Part shown: in pieces, positions 10,235-18,104 of the stretch | How the letters are laid out: every line of letters begins with the position of its first letter | Numbering within the stretch: position 1 is the stretch's first letter | NCBI GenBank assembly: GCA_003555285.1 | Contig: PWGH01000090.1 | Span: 1-24,255 of the forward strand | Length of the DNA: 24,255 nucleotides | Direction of reading: 5' to 3' | Origin: Thioalkalivibrio sp. | GTDB taxonomy: Bacteria; Pseudomonadota; Gammaproteobacteria; Ectothiorhodospirales; Ectothiorhodospiraceae | Notes under the pieces: generated by a model | Told to the model about the DNA's origin: nothing | The model's input: the letters and a program-made list of their open reading frames with translations, nothing else | Database searches by the model: none | Translations under genes and position numbers: made by a program

Positions 10235-10257
10235 GTGCCCAAGCCGTATGGGGTGTT
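10235..10257. repeat. Degenerate arm of the repeat family
   Basis: GTGCCCAAGCCGTATGGGGT (10235-10254) resembles the arms GTGCCCAAGCCGTGCGGGGT at 19801 and GTGCCCGAGCCGTGTGGGGT near 24092, with one to three differences. It overlaps the stop codon of the C39-like peptidase gene. No core or opposite arm was seen. Confidence 0.55.
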
Positions 10258-11323
10258 AGGGCGTCGCGGCGGTCGATCCGGCTGGCACCGCTGAGACGCC
10301 GGTCATTTGCGTGGGCACGTCGGATTCGGGTGCTGGGCACATCGGCAGAGGCTGGCAGTCGGTACCGGTATCGCCGATCGCCTGGACCGTGCGTGCGGTG
10401 CGGGCGTACAGGGTTGGCGTAGGGGCCAGGGCCACCGCGCAGGCCGCCGCTGCACGCGCCTCTGGGCCGCACTCACGGGCGGCCAACACGTGGGCGAGGT
10501 TGTTCCAGGCCTCGTGCCGGCGTGGCTCCTGGCGAAGGAGATCGCGCAGGGGATCCTCGGCGGCACGGTAGTCGTTGCGCGCGAACTGGGTGTTGGCGAG
10601 GCCCAGATAACCGATGGGGTGATCCGGCCAGTGCTGGATGGCCGTCCGGTAGCCGATGCTCGCCGCCTCCAGTTGCCCGGTCTGCTCGAGTTCGTTCACC
10701 GCGCGCAACCAGTTCAGCGCTTCGGCGGTGGCGGGCAATTGGTCTGGTGCGACCGCGACGAAGGCCCAGTGTTCGCCGCGCGCCCAGGTTCGTTCGAAGC
10801 GGGAGAGTTCGTTGATATGCCGTTTCGTGGTCCCGCTGCGCAGGATGATCTGGTCGGCCGCCAGGTCGTAACCGACGACCACCGCATAGTGCCAGGTGGG
10901 AGCGATCGACAAGCCGAGATTCTGGAACACCAGGACCGGATGCCCGGCGGCGATCTCGGTCAGCAGATCGGTCAGCTCCGGCCGCAGGCGATAGGCCACC
11001 AGGCCCCGTGCCCGCACCGCGGCTCGCATCTCCGCCTGCAGACTACCCTGGCGTTCCGGGACATAGACCTCGCTGACCAGGTCATCAGCACTCACCCGAA
11101 TCCCCTGACCGGTCAGGACTGTCGCGAGTGCCGCGGGTCCGCATTGGTATTTTTCCTGGGCGAAGAAGGCCGTCTCGGTCAGTTCGACGCGCTCCGGCAA
11201 GCCCGCTGGCGGGGTCGCGGCCAGACGCGCTGTCTGCGGGGCCACCGCACAGCCCGCCACCATCGCCAGGGCCACCGCCAGCAGGAGAAGGCGGATGGCC
11301 GCTTGCGCGGCCCGCCTTACCAC
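10256..11323 (-). CDS. PA2778-family lipoprotein: C39-like cysteine peptidase with TPR-like repeats
   Basis: A 355-aa predicted lipoprotein: an N-terminal hydrophobic signal (residues 9-24) ends in the lipobox VAG-C, acylated Cys25. A papain-fold C39-like peptidase domain follows, about residues 50-200, with the expected Gln-Cys pair (EKYQCGPAAL, Cys61) and the His in TWHYAVVVGYD (His145) with Asp residues downstream. Residues about 210-315 contain helical TPR-like repeats (LGLANTQFARNDYRAAEDPLRDLL, AWNNLAHVLAARE). The start is a GTG five bases after the stop of the upstream PA2779-like gene, which implies translational coupling. There is no ABC exporter or bacteriocin leader nearby, so it is not a classical C39 bacteriocin processor. 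Its substrate is unknown. Confidence 0.82.
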   Translation of the reverse strand: MVRRAAQAAIRLLLLAVALAMVAGCAVAPQTARLAATPPAGLPERVELTETAFFAQEKYQCGPAALATVLTGQGIRVSADDLVSEVYVPERQGSLQAEMRAAVRARGLVAYRLRPELTDLLTEIAAGHPVLVFQNLGLSIAPTWHYAVVVGYDLAADQIILRSGTTKRHINELSRFERTWARGEHWAFVAVAPDQLPATAEALNWLRAVNELEQTGQLEAASIGYRTAIQHWPDHPIGYLGLANTQFARNDYRAAEDPLRDLLRQEPRRHEAWNNLAHVLAARECGPEARAAAACAVALAPTPTLYARTARTVQAIGDTGTDCQPLPMCPAPESDVPTQMTGVSAVPAGSTAATP

Positions 11324-11328
11324 GAGGC

Positions 11329-11727
11329 TCAGCGCTCCGACCGGACGAAATTGAAGATGTCCGTGTACCCGAGCGCGTCGGTAATCACCAGAATGATGAA
11401 CACGGCCGCGACGACCCCAAGGACGTTGCCGCCGGCCGGTAGTTCGTCCATGCGGGCGTTGAGCGTCGCCACTTCCGCGTCGCTAAGGCGATCGATCCGC
11501 AATTGTGCGTCTGCCGGATCCACGCCCATTCGCACCAAGGTGTCCTGCGCCTGTGTCGTCTGTAGACGCTGGGCCAGTTCCATCCGCTCCGACTGCGCGC
11601 CGGCCGTGGTGATCAGGGTATGGGTGTCCAGCATTCCGGCCAGCAAGGGCGTGGCAGGAAGCATCATCAAGAACAGGGTGAGCAGAAGGACCAGCGCTCG
11701 CGGGTGCAGCTTTTTCGGCTTCATCAT
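11329..11727 (-). CDS. PA2779-family small membrane/exported protein
   Basis: A 132-aa protein of unknown function. It has an N-terminal signal or anchor (LHPRALVLLLTLFLMMLPATPLLA, residues 6-29), a helical middle rich in Gln/Asp/Arg (MELAQRLQTTQAQDTLVRMGVDPADAQLRIDRLSDAEV), and one C-terminal membrane helix (VLGVVAAVFIILVITDAL, about residues 104-121) ending in a short basic tail. The start at 11727 (ATGATGAAG) is supported by a strong GGAGGAA site 4-6 bases upstream; 11724 is an alternative. It is the first gene of a two-gene unit with the PA2778-type peptidase, as in Pseudomonas, and is a likely partner or substrate of it. Confidence 0.75.
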   Translation of the reverse strand: MMKPKKLHPRALVLLLTLFLMMLPATPLLAGMLDTHTLITTAGAQSERMELAQRLQTTQAQDTLVRMGVDPADAQLRIDRLSDAEVATLNARMDELPAGGNVLGVVAAVFIILVITDALGYTDIFNFVRSER

Positions 11728-12017
11728 GGGGTTCCTCCGGTCGGTTGGTTGGGTGGTTGACCTGCCAGTTACCCGAGCGCGATACAACCCACTCGTCCAG
11801 CCGCTACCATCGCGCCCGAAACTCGTTCGATTGCAGTATAGGCGATTCGCATTGCCGATGCGCGGTACGAGAAACGCGGGTTGATCGGCGTTTCGCTAAC
11901 GGCACAAGGAAGTGCCGTCAGCATCGACCGCAGGTGATGGATGCTGAGGCCAGCGGCAAATCGCAAGGGCCGCGCAGCCTGCGCCGAGAACGCCCGGATG
12001 GCTCTATTCAGCGCCCC
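11728..12017. other. Gap between phosphofructokinase and the PA2779-like gene
   Basis: No gene was found. It holds a possible -10 element for the PA2779-like gene (TATACT on the minus strand, 11835-11840) without a good -35. Two consecutive hairpins also lie here: ACGGCAC/GTGCCGT at 11899-11918 and TCAGCATC/GATGCTGA at 11918-11947. They lie 3' of the phosphofructokinase gene but lack a T-tract, so they are not clear intrinsic terminators. Confidence 0.4.
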
Positions 12018-13283
12018 CTAGGAGGGGCCGGCGGTAAACGGGGGGCAGCGTTTGGGCCGCGTCACACCGCGAATGCGCGGATAACAGGGTAAGCCGTTCT
12101 CGAACGGCGGGTAGTCCTCCCCGCCAATCAGCGGACGCAGGTAGTCACGGCACTCCTGGGTGATGCCGTAGCCGTCGGGGGAGATGAACGCCCGGGGCAT
12201 GCCGCGTTCAATGTTGGCGACCCGTTCCAGTGGTACTCGGCTGATGCTCCAGCGATAGGGCACGCTGGTCTCCCGCCGGATTACCGGCATGAAGCTGTGA
12301 TGGCCGGCGACCACCCCCTCCACGGCCGCCTTGCCCACCGCATAGGCCTGATCGACATCCACCTTGGACGCCAGATGCCGCGCGGCGCGCTGGATGTAGT
12401 CCACCACCGACCAGTGCAGCTTGTAGCCCGTCTCCTTCTTGATCACCTCCGCCAGGCGCGGGGCCGCGCCGCCCAACTGCGTATAGGCGTAGACATCGTG
12501 GCTCTGGGCGACCGCGAACAGGGTCCCGTCCTCCGACTTCAGCCCCTCCGACACCACCACCACGCAATACCCATGGCGCTCGATCGTCAAATTCAGCTGC
12601 TTCAGGAAGTCGTTTTGGTCGTAGGGCACCTCGGCGAACAGGATCAACATCGGCGGCTGGCCGTCGTACTCCTGCGCCAGGGCGGCGGCGGCCGCCAGCC
12701 AGCCCGCGTGGCGCCCCATCACCTCGAGGATGAAAACCTTGGTCGAGCTCATGTACATGGATTCGACATCGAGGCTGGCCTCGCGCACCACGGTCGCGAT
12801 GAACTTCGCCGCCGAACCGAAGCCCGGGCTGGTATCGGTGGCGTCGAGGTCGTTGTCGATGGTCTTGGGCACGCCGACCGCGGTGATCGGATAGCCCATC
12901 AGATCGCCGATGCGGGCGACCTTCAAGGCCGTATCCATCGAGCCGCCGCCGCCGTTATAAAAGAAGGTGCCGATATCGTGGGCCTGGAACACCTCGACCA
13001 GACGCTCGTACTGGCGCCGGTCCCGCTCGGGATCGCCGAGATCGAAACGACACGAACCGAAGGCACCGCCGGGCGTGTGACGCAGCGCCGCGAGAGTGAG
13101 CGGATCCTCCTGGTCCAAATCGATGATCTCCTCGTGGAGCACACCGAGGATGCCGTCGCGCGCGGCGAAGCAAGTGCCGAAATGCGAGGGGTGGGCCCGC
13201 ACAGCCTCGATGACCCCCCAGGCACTGGCGTTGATCACGGCCGTGACCCCGCCCGACTGAGCGTATAGCGCGTTCTTGGGCAT
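12018..13283 (-). CDS. 6-phosphofructokinase, PPi-PFK-like family (phosphoryl donor uncertain)
   Basis: Converts fructose 6-phosphate to fructose 1,6-bisphosphate; reversible if pyrophosphate is the donor. The protein is 421 aa, longer than the roughly 320-aa ATP-PfkA. The start at 13283 has GGAG six bases upstream and gives the family-like N-terminus MPKNALYAQSGGVTAVINAS. The catalytic motif PKTIDND is at 139-145; its Lys140 is the residue associated with PPi use. The donor loop reads NGGGGSMDT (110-118). PPi enzymes usually have Asp where Gly114 lies, and ATP enzymes have GGDGS, so the loop matches neither canonical form. The motif MGRHAGWLAAA is intact. The gene is divergent from fbp. Confidence 0.88.
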   Translation of the reverse strand: MPKNALYAQSGGVTAVINASAWGVIEAVRAHPSHFGTCFAARDGILGVLHEEIIDLDQEDPLTLAALRHTPGGAFGSCRFDLGDPERDRRQYERLVEVFQAHDIGTFFYNGGGGSMDTALKVARIGDLMGYPITAVGVPKTIDNDLDATDTSPGFGSAAKFIATVVREASLDVESMYMSSTKVFILEVMGRHAGWLAAAAALAQEYDGQPPMLILFAEVPYDQNDFLKQLNLTIERHGYCVVVVSEGLKSEDGTLFAVAQSHDVYAYTQLGGAAPRLAEVIKKETGYKLHWSVVDYIQRAARHLASKVDVDQAYAVGKAAVEGVVAGHHSFMPVIRRETSVPYRWSISRVPLERVANIERGMPRAFISPDGYGITQECRDYLRPLIGGEDYPPFENGLPCYPRIRGVTRPKRCPPFTAGPS

Positions 13284-13679
13284 CCGATACTCCAGTGGCA
13301 AACACGATTTCCTGATCGGCATCCATGCAGAAACGATACCAACGGGCGAAGAGGATACCAGTGCGACAGCATTTGCTAAACTACGCCCGATCTTGCCATC
13401 GGAACGGAGCCCCGTTCGGCCTTAAAACAAGCAGACCGATCACCGGCCGCCGCTTCGGCCCACCCCAACCGACCGCGGCCGGACCGGCGAGGCCGTGTGC
13501 CCGGCCAATGGCCCAGGAACGGCCGATAACGCTGGCCCAGGAACCGCCCGCAATCGGCTCATCCGCACCTTTTTCGGGCGCGCCCGCACCAGACCAGCCC
13601 AGCCTCAATGCGCCGTCGCCCCAGGACCGACCCGTCTTCGCCCCAAATCCGTCCCAATACCAACCCCAGGAAACAGATC
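13284..13679. promoter_or_regulatory. Divergent 396-bp regulatory gap between phosphofructokinase and fbp
   Basis: No credible gene. Near the phosphofructokinase end are two GATACCA sites 19 bases apart (13335-13341 and 13354-13360), and a minus-strand TATCGT at the first could serve as a weak -10. On the plus strand TGCTAAACT (13374-13382) is a weak extended -10 candidate for fbp. The middle holds a 12-base direct repeat TGGCCCAGGAAC (13509-13520 and 13533-13544). Positions about 13600-13667, just before fbp, are C-rich and G-poor on the plus strand, which is what a Rho-loading leader would look like. Confidence 0.4.
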
Positions 13680-14693
13680 ATGCATATCGGTACCACACTG
13701 ACCAACTACATCATCGAGACCCAGCGCCAGATCCAGGGCGCCACCGGCGAATTCACCGGCCTGTTGAACGACATCGCGGTGGCCTGCAAGAAGATCTCGG
13801 ATCTCGTGAACAAGGGCGACCTGATCGGGGTGCTCGGCTCCGCGGAGTCCGAAAACATCCAGGGCGAGACGCAGAAGAAGCTCGACGTGATCACCAACGA
13901 GGTCTTCCTCGAGGCGCTGGCCCACAATGGTCACGTCGCCGGCATGGCCTCCGAGGAGATGGACGAGATCGTCCAGCTGCCACCCAACGCCCCGCGCGGG
14001 CACTACCTGGTGCTGTTCGATCCGCTCGACGGGTCCTCGAACATCGATGTGAACGTGTCTGTCGGCACCATCTTTTCGATCATCAAGGCACCGCCCGGGG
14101 TGACCAATCCCACCCTTGAGGATTTCTTGCAGCCGGGCGTCCAGCAATGCGCGGCCGGGTACTGCCTGTACGGCCCATCGACGATGATGGTCTTCGCCAC
14201 CCGCGACCGGGGGGTGCAAATGTTTACCCTGGACAAGGACTTCGGCGAGTTTCTGCTCACCCACGAGAACGTGCAGATCCCGGAGGACACCGCCGAGTTC
14301 GCGATCAACGCCTCGAACAGCCGCTTCTGGGAGCCGGCGATCCAGAAGTATGTGGACGAGTGCCTGGCCGGCGCGCAGGGCCTGCGCGGCAAGGACTTCA
14401 ACATGCGCTGGATCGCCTCGATGGTTGCCGAAGTCCATCGCATTTTGACCCGGGGCGGTGTGTTCATGTACCCGGTGGACGCGAAGCTCAAGAGCAAGGG
14501 GCAGGAAGGCAAGCTGCGCCTGATGTACGAGGCCAACCCGATGAGCCTGCTGATCGAACAGGCCGGCGGCGTCAGCAGCACCGGCCGCGAGCGGATCCTG
14601 GACGTGCAGCCCCAAGGCATTCATCAGCGGGTGCCGGTGATCCTGGGCTCGAAGAACGAGGTCGAGCGCATCATCGGCTATCACGCCGCCTGA
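13680..14693 (+). CDS. fbp: Fructose-1,6-bisphosphatase class I
   Basis: Hydrolyses fructose 1,6-bisphosphate to fructose 6-phosphate in gluconeogenesis and, in autotrophs, the Calvin cycle. The protein is 337 aa, typical for class I. The start at 13680 ([20 protein letters not shown]) follows an AGGAA site eight bases upstream; an upstream in-frame ATG at 13608 would add a Pro/Arg-rich, unconserved extension. The metal and phosphate site [20 protein letters not shown] is intact (DPLDGSSN at 114-121). Later motifs include [16 protein letters not shown], the sugar-binding GGVFMYP, and the C-terminal LIEQAGG. It is divergent from the phosphofructokinase that catalyses the opposing step. No Calvin-cycle gene (prk, rbc) is in the window. 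Confidence 0.97.
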   Translation: MHIGTTLTNYIIETQRQIQGATGEFTGLLNDIAVACKKISDLVNKGDLIGVLGSAESENIQGETQKKLDVITNEVFLEALAHNGHVAGMASEEMDEIVQLPPNAPRGHYLVLFDPLDGSSNIDVNVSVGTIFSIIKAPPGVTNPTLEDFLQPGVQQCAAGYCLYGPSTMMVFATRDRGVQMFTLDKDFGEFLLTHENVQIPEDTAEFAINASNSRFWEPAIQKYVDECLAGAQGLRGKDFNMRWIASMVAEVHRILTRGGVFMYPVDAKLKSKGQEGKLRLMYEANPMSLLIEQAGGVSSTGRERILDVQPQGIHQRVPVILGSKNEVERIIGYHAA

Positions 14694-14701
14694 ACCGTCT
14701 G

Positions 14702-14727
14702 GCTGCCGGCCGCGATCGGCCGGCAGC
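14702..14727 (+). terminator. Strong hairpin after fbp (no T-tract)
   Basis: An 11-bp perfect stem, GCTGCCGGCCG (14702-14712) with CGGCCGGCAGC (14717-14727), and a four-base loop, starting eight bases after the fbp stop codon. No T-run follows, so it may be a 3'-end stabilising hairpin or a weak terminator rather than a canonical intrinsic terminator. Confidence 0.5.
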
Positions 14728-14773
14728 GCTGGGCCCCGGGACGCCGGGCGATCGTGCAATCCCAAAACCGGCC

Positions 14774-14817
14774 CCAGCTGCGGTTGGACCGCGGCTGGGC
14801 GCGCCCTTGTGTATAAT
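14774..14817 (+). promoter_or_regulatory. deaD promoter: perfect -10 with an upstream dyad
   Basis: A consensus TATAAT lies at 14812-14817, 66 bases before the helicase ATG. No good -35 exists at the right distance. Instead that region is covered by a dyad, CCAGCTGCGGT (14774-14784) with ACCGCGGCTGG (14788-14798), broken only by one T-G pair and with a three-base centre. The dyad could be an operator or the end of the fbp transcript. Confidence 0.6.
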
Positions 14818-14883
14818 GTCGCGTTTGGCGCGCTGCGCCCCGTTACGCCGGCTGCCTCCGGCCATCCCTTAGAGTACCGCCTC

Positions 14884-16935
14884 ATGTCCGACTTGTCCTC
14901 TTTTGCCCAGCTCGGGTTGTCCGAGCCGTTGACCCGTGTGCTCGAGCGCCTGGGATTCACCCAACCGACCCCGGTTCAAGGCGCCTGCATTCCGGCGCTG
15001 CTCGGCGGGCGCGACGTGCTGGGCGAGGCCCAGACCGGCACCGGCAAGACCGGCGCCTTCGGCCTGCCGTTGCTCGAGCGCATCGATCCGACCACCCGCG
15101 CGGTGCAGGCGATGGTCCTGGCGCCGACGCGCGAGCTCGCGAATCAGGTCGCTGCAGCGCTGCGGGACTTTGCCGCGGGCATCCCCGGCATCGAGATCTT
15201 GCCGGTCTACGGCGGCCAACCGATGGGGGCGCAGCTGCAACGCCTGCGCCACGGCCCGCAGATCGTCGTCGGCACACCCGGGCGCGTCGTCGATCACATG
15301 AAGCGCGGCACGCTGGTGCTCGACGCGCTGCAACTGGTCGTCCTCGACGAGGCCGACGAAATGCTGCGCATGGGCTTCATCGACGACATCGAATGGATCC
15401 TGGAACAGATGCCGAGCGAGCGCCAGACAGCGCTGTTCTCGGCGACGATGCCGGCGCCGATCCGCCGCATCGCCCACCGGCACCTGCGCAATCCGGAAGA
15501 GATCCGCATCGGCGCCGGCAACGAGGCCGGTACCGACATCGATCAGGTCTACTGCCTGGTCGATCAGCGGCACAAGCTCGAGGCGCTCGGACGCATGCTC
15601 GAGGTGGAAACCGACCGCGATGCGGCGCTGGTCTTCGCCCGCACCAAGGCCCAGACGCAGGAGATCGCCGATGCCCTGGCCGCCCGCGGTCACGCGGTGG
15701 CAGCGCTGAACGGCGACCTCGAGCAAAGCGAGCGCGAGCGGGTCGTCGCCCAACTGCGCGATGGCCGCCTGGACGTGATCGTCGCGACCGATGTCGCCGC
15801 CCGGGGCATCGATGTCCCGCGCATCAGCCATGTGTTCAACTTCGATGCCCCCGGCGATGCCGAGGCCTACGTGCATCGGATCGGCCGCACCGGCCGCGCC
15901 GGGCGCAAGGGCCGAGCGATCCTGTTCCTGGAGCCGCGCAAGCGCCGCATCCTGCACGAGATCGAGCGCCTGACCCGCAAGCCGGTGCGTGCGCAAGCGC
16001 TGCCGGACATGAAGGCCGTGGCCGCGAGTCGCGAGGCGCGCTTCGCCGCGCGCATCGAGGCGGCCCTGGCCACCGGCCATTCCGAGCAGCATTCGGCGCT
16101 GGTGGACAGTCTGCTGGCCCGCTGCAACACCTCCGAGCGCGACCTGGCCAGCGCGCTGCTGGCCCTGGCAACGGAGATGGCACCGATTCTGGCCAGCGGT
16201 CAGTTCGATCCGCTGGCAGCCGCCCATTCGACGGTTCCCTTCACGCAGGATCGCGGACCGGCCAAGCGCCCGGCCCGCGGCAGCGAGGATCGGCGCCCGC
16301 GTCCGGACGCCGGCGCCCCCAGTGCCGCCGCGCCGCGGGGACCGCGCAAGGAACGCAGCGATAACCGGGCCCCCGATGAGAACATGGTCCGGTATTACAT
16401 GCCGGTGGGCCGGCAAGACGGCATCAGCGCGCGCGAAATCGTCGGCGCACTGACTCACGAGGGCGGCCTGGTGGGTCGGGATATCGGCCGCATCGGCCTG
16501 ACCGACACCTACAGCCACGTGGATCTGCCCGGTGCGCTGAGCGAATCGGCGATCCGACGTCTGGCCCGGATCCATGTCGCCCAGCGCAAGCTGGAACTGA
16601 CCCTGGAAACCCCGGATCTGACGCAGGCGCGACCGGCCTCGGCAGGCATCACGCGACCGCCGACCATGCGCCCCGCGCCGCCGCGCGTGGAAAACCGCAA
16701 GGCCGAGGAGATGCCGTCGGGCAACCCGCGATCCAATACATCGGGAGCAGACAAGCCACGCGGCTTCGGCAAACCAGCCCATGCCAAACGCGGCGATGCG
16801 CCCCCGGACCGCAAGCGCCGGGCTCAGGGAACGCCGACCAAGGGTCCGATCAAGGGCCGTGTGCGCGCGGGACCCGGCAAGCCCCCGGCCAACCGCAGCG
16901 GCGGCACCCTCGCGATCAAGCGCAAATCGGTCTGA
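14884..16935 (+). CDS. deaD: DEAD-box ATP-dependent RNA helicase, CsdA/DeaD type
   Basis: ATP-dependent RNA unwinding in ribosome assembly and mRNA turnover, typically important at low temperature. The protein is 683 aa from the ATG at 14884; an upstream in-frame ATG at 14809 overlaps the promoter and was rejected. Helicase motifs in order: Q-motif region GFTQPTPVQ, AQTGTGKT (49-56), PTRELANQ, TPGRVVDH, DEAD (155-158), FSATMP, ARGIDVPRISHV, HRIGRTGRAGRKG. After a helical dimerisation-like region and a basic linker comes a DbpA/CsdA-type RNA-binding domain (about 500-580, MVRYYMPVGRQDGISAREIVGAL). A long Arg/Lys/Pro/Gly-rich tail (about 585-683) is probably disordered and binds RNA. The two accessory regions place it with CsdA rather than RhlE or SrmB. 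Confidence 0.95.
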   Translation: MSDLSSFAQLGLSEPLTRVLERLGFTQPTPVQGACIPALLGGRDVLGEAQTGTGKTGAFGLPLLERIDPTTRAVQAMVLAPTRELANQVAAALRDFAAGIPGIEILPVYGGQPMGAQLQRLRHGPQIVVGTPGRVVDHMKRGTLVLDALQLVVLDEADEMLRMGFIDDIEWILEQMPSERQTALFSATMPAPIRRIAHRHLRNPEEIRIGAGNEAGTDIDQVYCLVDQRHKLEALGRMLEVETDRDAALVFARTKAQTQEIADALAARGHAVAALNGDLEQSERERVVAQLRDGRLDVIVATDVAARGIDVPRISHVFNFDAPGDAEAYVHRIGRTGRAGRKGRAILFLEPRKRRILHEIERLTRKPVRAQALPDMKAVAASREARFAARIEAALATGHSEQHSALVDSLLARCNTSERDLASALLALATEMAPILASGQFDPLAAAHSTVPFTQDRGPAKRPARGSEDRRPRPDAGAPSAAAPRGPRKERSDNRAPDENMVRYYMPVGRQDGISAREIVGALTHEGGLVGRDIGRIGLTDTYSHVDLPGALSESAIRRLARIHVAQRKLELTLETPDLTQARPASAGITRPPTMRPAPPRVENRKAEEMPSGNPRSNTSGADKPRGFGKPAHAKRGDAPPDRKRRAQGTPTKGPIKGRVRAGPGKPPANRSGGTLAIKRKSV

Positions 16936-16952
16936 CCACTCCGGGCTTCCGG

Positions 16953-16979
16953 CCGAGCCGGGCGGGGTGCGCCCGGCTC
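16953..16979. terminator. Hairpin between the convergent deaD and ldhA genes, also a degenerate repeat arm
   Basis: A 10-bp perfect stem, GAGCCGGGCG (16955-16964) with CGCCCGGCTC (16970-16979), and loop GGGTG, 19 bases after the deaD stop. It has no T-tract and could act on both strands. The stretch CCGAGCCGGGCGGGGTGCGC also resembles the repeat arm CCGAGCCGTGTGGGGTGTGC near 24097, so it may be a decayed repeat copy serving as a transcript end. Confidence 0.5.
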
Positions 16980-17029
16980 TCCGGCGTCTGGGAGGCTCCA
17001 AGGGCAAGGTCAAGAGCGGGCGTGCGGGG

Positions 17030-18037
17030 TTAGACCAGAATGTTCTCGCAGGGCTCGTTGCGGCTCAGGCAGCTGAGGTTCTCGACCGTGGTGCGGGCGA
17101 TCTCCTCCATGGCCTGGCGGGTCAGAAAACCCTGGTGGCCGGTCACCAGTACGTTCGGGAAGGTCAGCAGGCGCTGGAAGACATCGTCCTGGATCACCTG
17201 ATCGGAGAGATCCTTGAAGAACAGGTTCTCCTCCTGTTCGTAGACATCCAGACCCAGGCTGCCGATACGCCCGGTCTTCAGGCCTTCGAGCACCGCCTGG
17301 GTGTCGATGATCGCGCCGCGGCTGGTGTTGAGCAGCATCACTCCAGGCTTCATCAGCGCGATCGCCTCGGCATTGATCATCGCGTGCGTTTCGGGCGTCA
17401 GCGGACAGTGCAGGCTGATCACATCCACCCGACTCAGGAAGGCGTCCCAGGGCAGGTACTCGATGCCCATTTCCTCGACCTCCGGCGTCGGATAGGGATC
17501 GAAGGCAACCACCTGGCAACCAAACCCCTGCATGATGCGCCCGTACACGCGGCCGATCCGCCCGGTGCCGACGATGCCGACCGTGGCGCCGAAAAGATCG
17601 AAGCCCATCAGGCCATCGAGCAGGAAGTTGCCCTCGCGGACCCGGTTGAAGGCGCGGTGGGTCTTGCGGTTCAGGGTCATCATCAGCGCGACCGCGTGTT
17701 CGGCGACCGCACTCGGCGAATAGGCCGGCACACGGGCAATCCGCATGCCGAGCTTCTCGGCCGCGGCCAGATCGACATTGTTGAAGCCCGCGCAGCGCAG
17801 CACGACGAACTCGATACCGGAGGCCTTCAGGGCGGTCAGGACCTCGACATCGAGGCGGTCGTTCACGAAGGCGCAGACCGCGTTGGCGTCCTGGGCGAGC
17901 ACCACGGTATCGGGCTCCAGACGGGGCTCCAGAAAGTGGAACTGCACGTCGCTGTCGGTCGCGGCCTGCGTTAGAAAGCGGCGGTCGTATTTTTGTGCGC
18001 TGAACACCGCGACACGGCATTCCTTGGAATCGTTCAT
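17030..18037 (-). CDS. ldhA: D-lactate dehydrogenase-like 2-hydroxyacid dehydrogenase
   Basis: NAD-dependent reduction of pyruvate to D-lactate, by resemblance to E. coli LdhA along the whole length. The protein is 335 aa. Shared blocks are AVCAFVNDRLD, LRCAGFNNVDL, RVPAYSPSAVAEHAVALMMT, the Rossmann NAD site GIVGTGRIG, FDPYPTPEVEEMGIEYL, VISLHCPLTPETHAMIN, the catalytic-Arg segment LLNTSRGAIIDTQAVLEGLK, LDVYEQEENLFF and the catalytic-His segment LVTGHQGFLT. The ATG at 18037 was chosen because a GAG ribosome-binding site lies six bases before it; the in-frame ATG at 18043 (two residues more) touches that site and is the alternative. It would act in fermentation or redox balancing. It is convergent with deaD. 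Confidence 0.93.
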   Translation of the reverse strand: MNDSKECRVAVFSAQKYDRRFLTQAATDSDVQFHFLEPRLEPDTVVLAQDANAVCAFVNDRLDVEVLTALKASGIEFVVLRCAGFNNVDLAAAEKLGMRIARVPAYSPSAVAEHAVALMMTLNRKTHRAFNRVREGNFLLDGLMGFDLFGATVGIVGTGRIGRVYGRIMQGFGCQVVAFDPYPTPEVEEMGIEYLPWDAFLSRVDVISLHCPLTPETHAMINAEAIALMKPGVMLLNTSRGAIIDTQAVLEGLKTGRIGSLGLDVYEQEENLFFKDLSDQVIQDDVFQRLLTFPNVLVTGHQGFLTRQAMEEIARTTVENLSCLSRNEPCENILV

Positions 18038-18104
18038 CGGCATCTCGTGAAGGTGGCAAAGTCCCCCCTACATTACCAGACCCCGACGGTGATGAAAGCG
18101 GGCC

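Noticed and set aside
10256..11323. Bacteriocin exporter or processing peptidase
   Set aside because: The C39-like domain is in a lipoprotein with TPR-like repeats; there is no ABC transporter, membrane-fusion protein or Gly-Gly precursor nearby.
14869..17013. 714-codon open frame opposite deaD
   Set aside because: Antisense shadow; deaD has all helicase motifs and its own promoter and ribosome-binding context.
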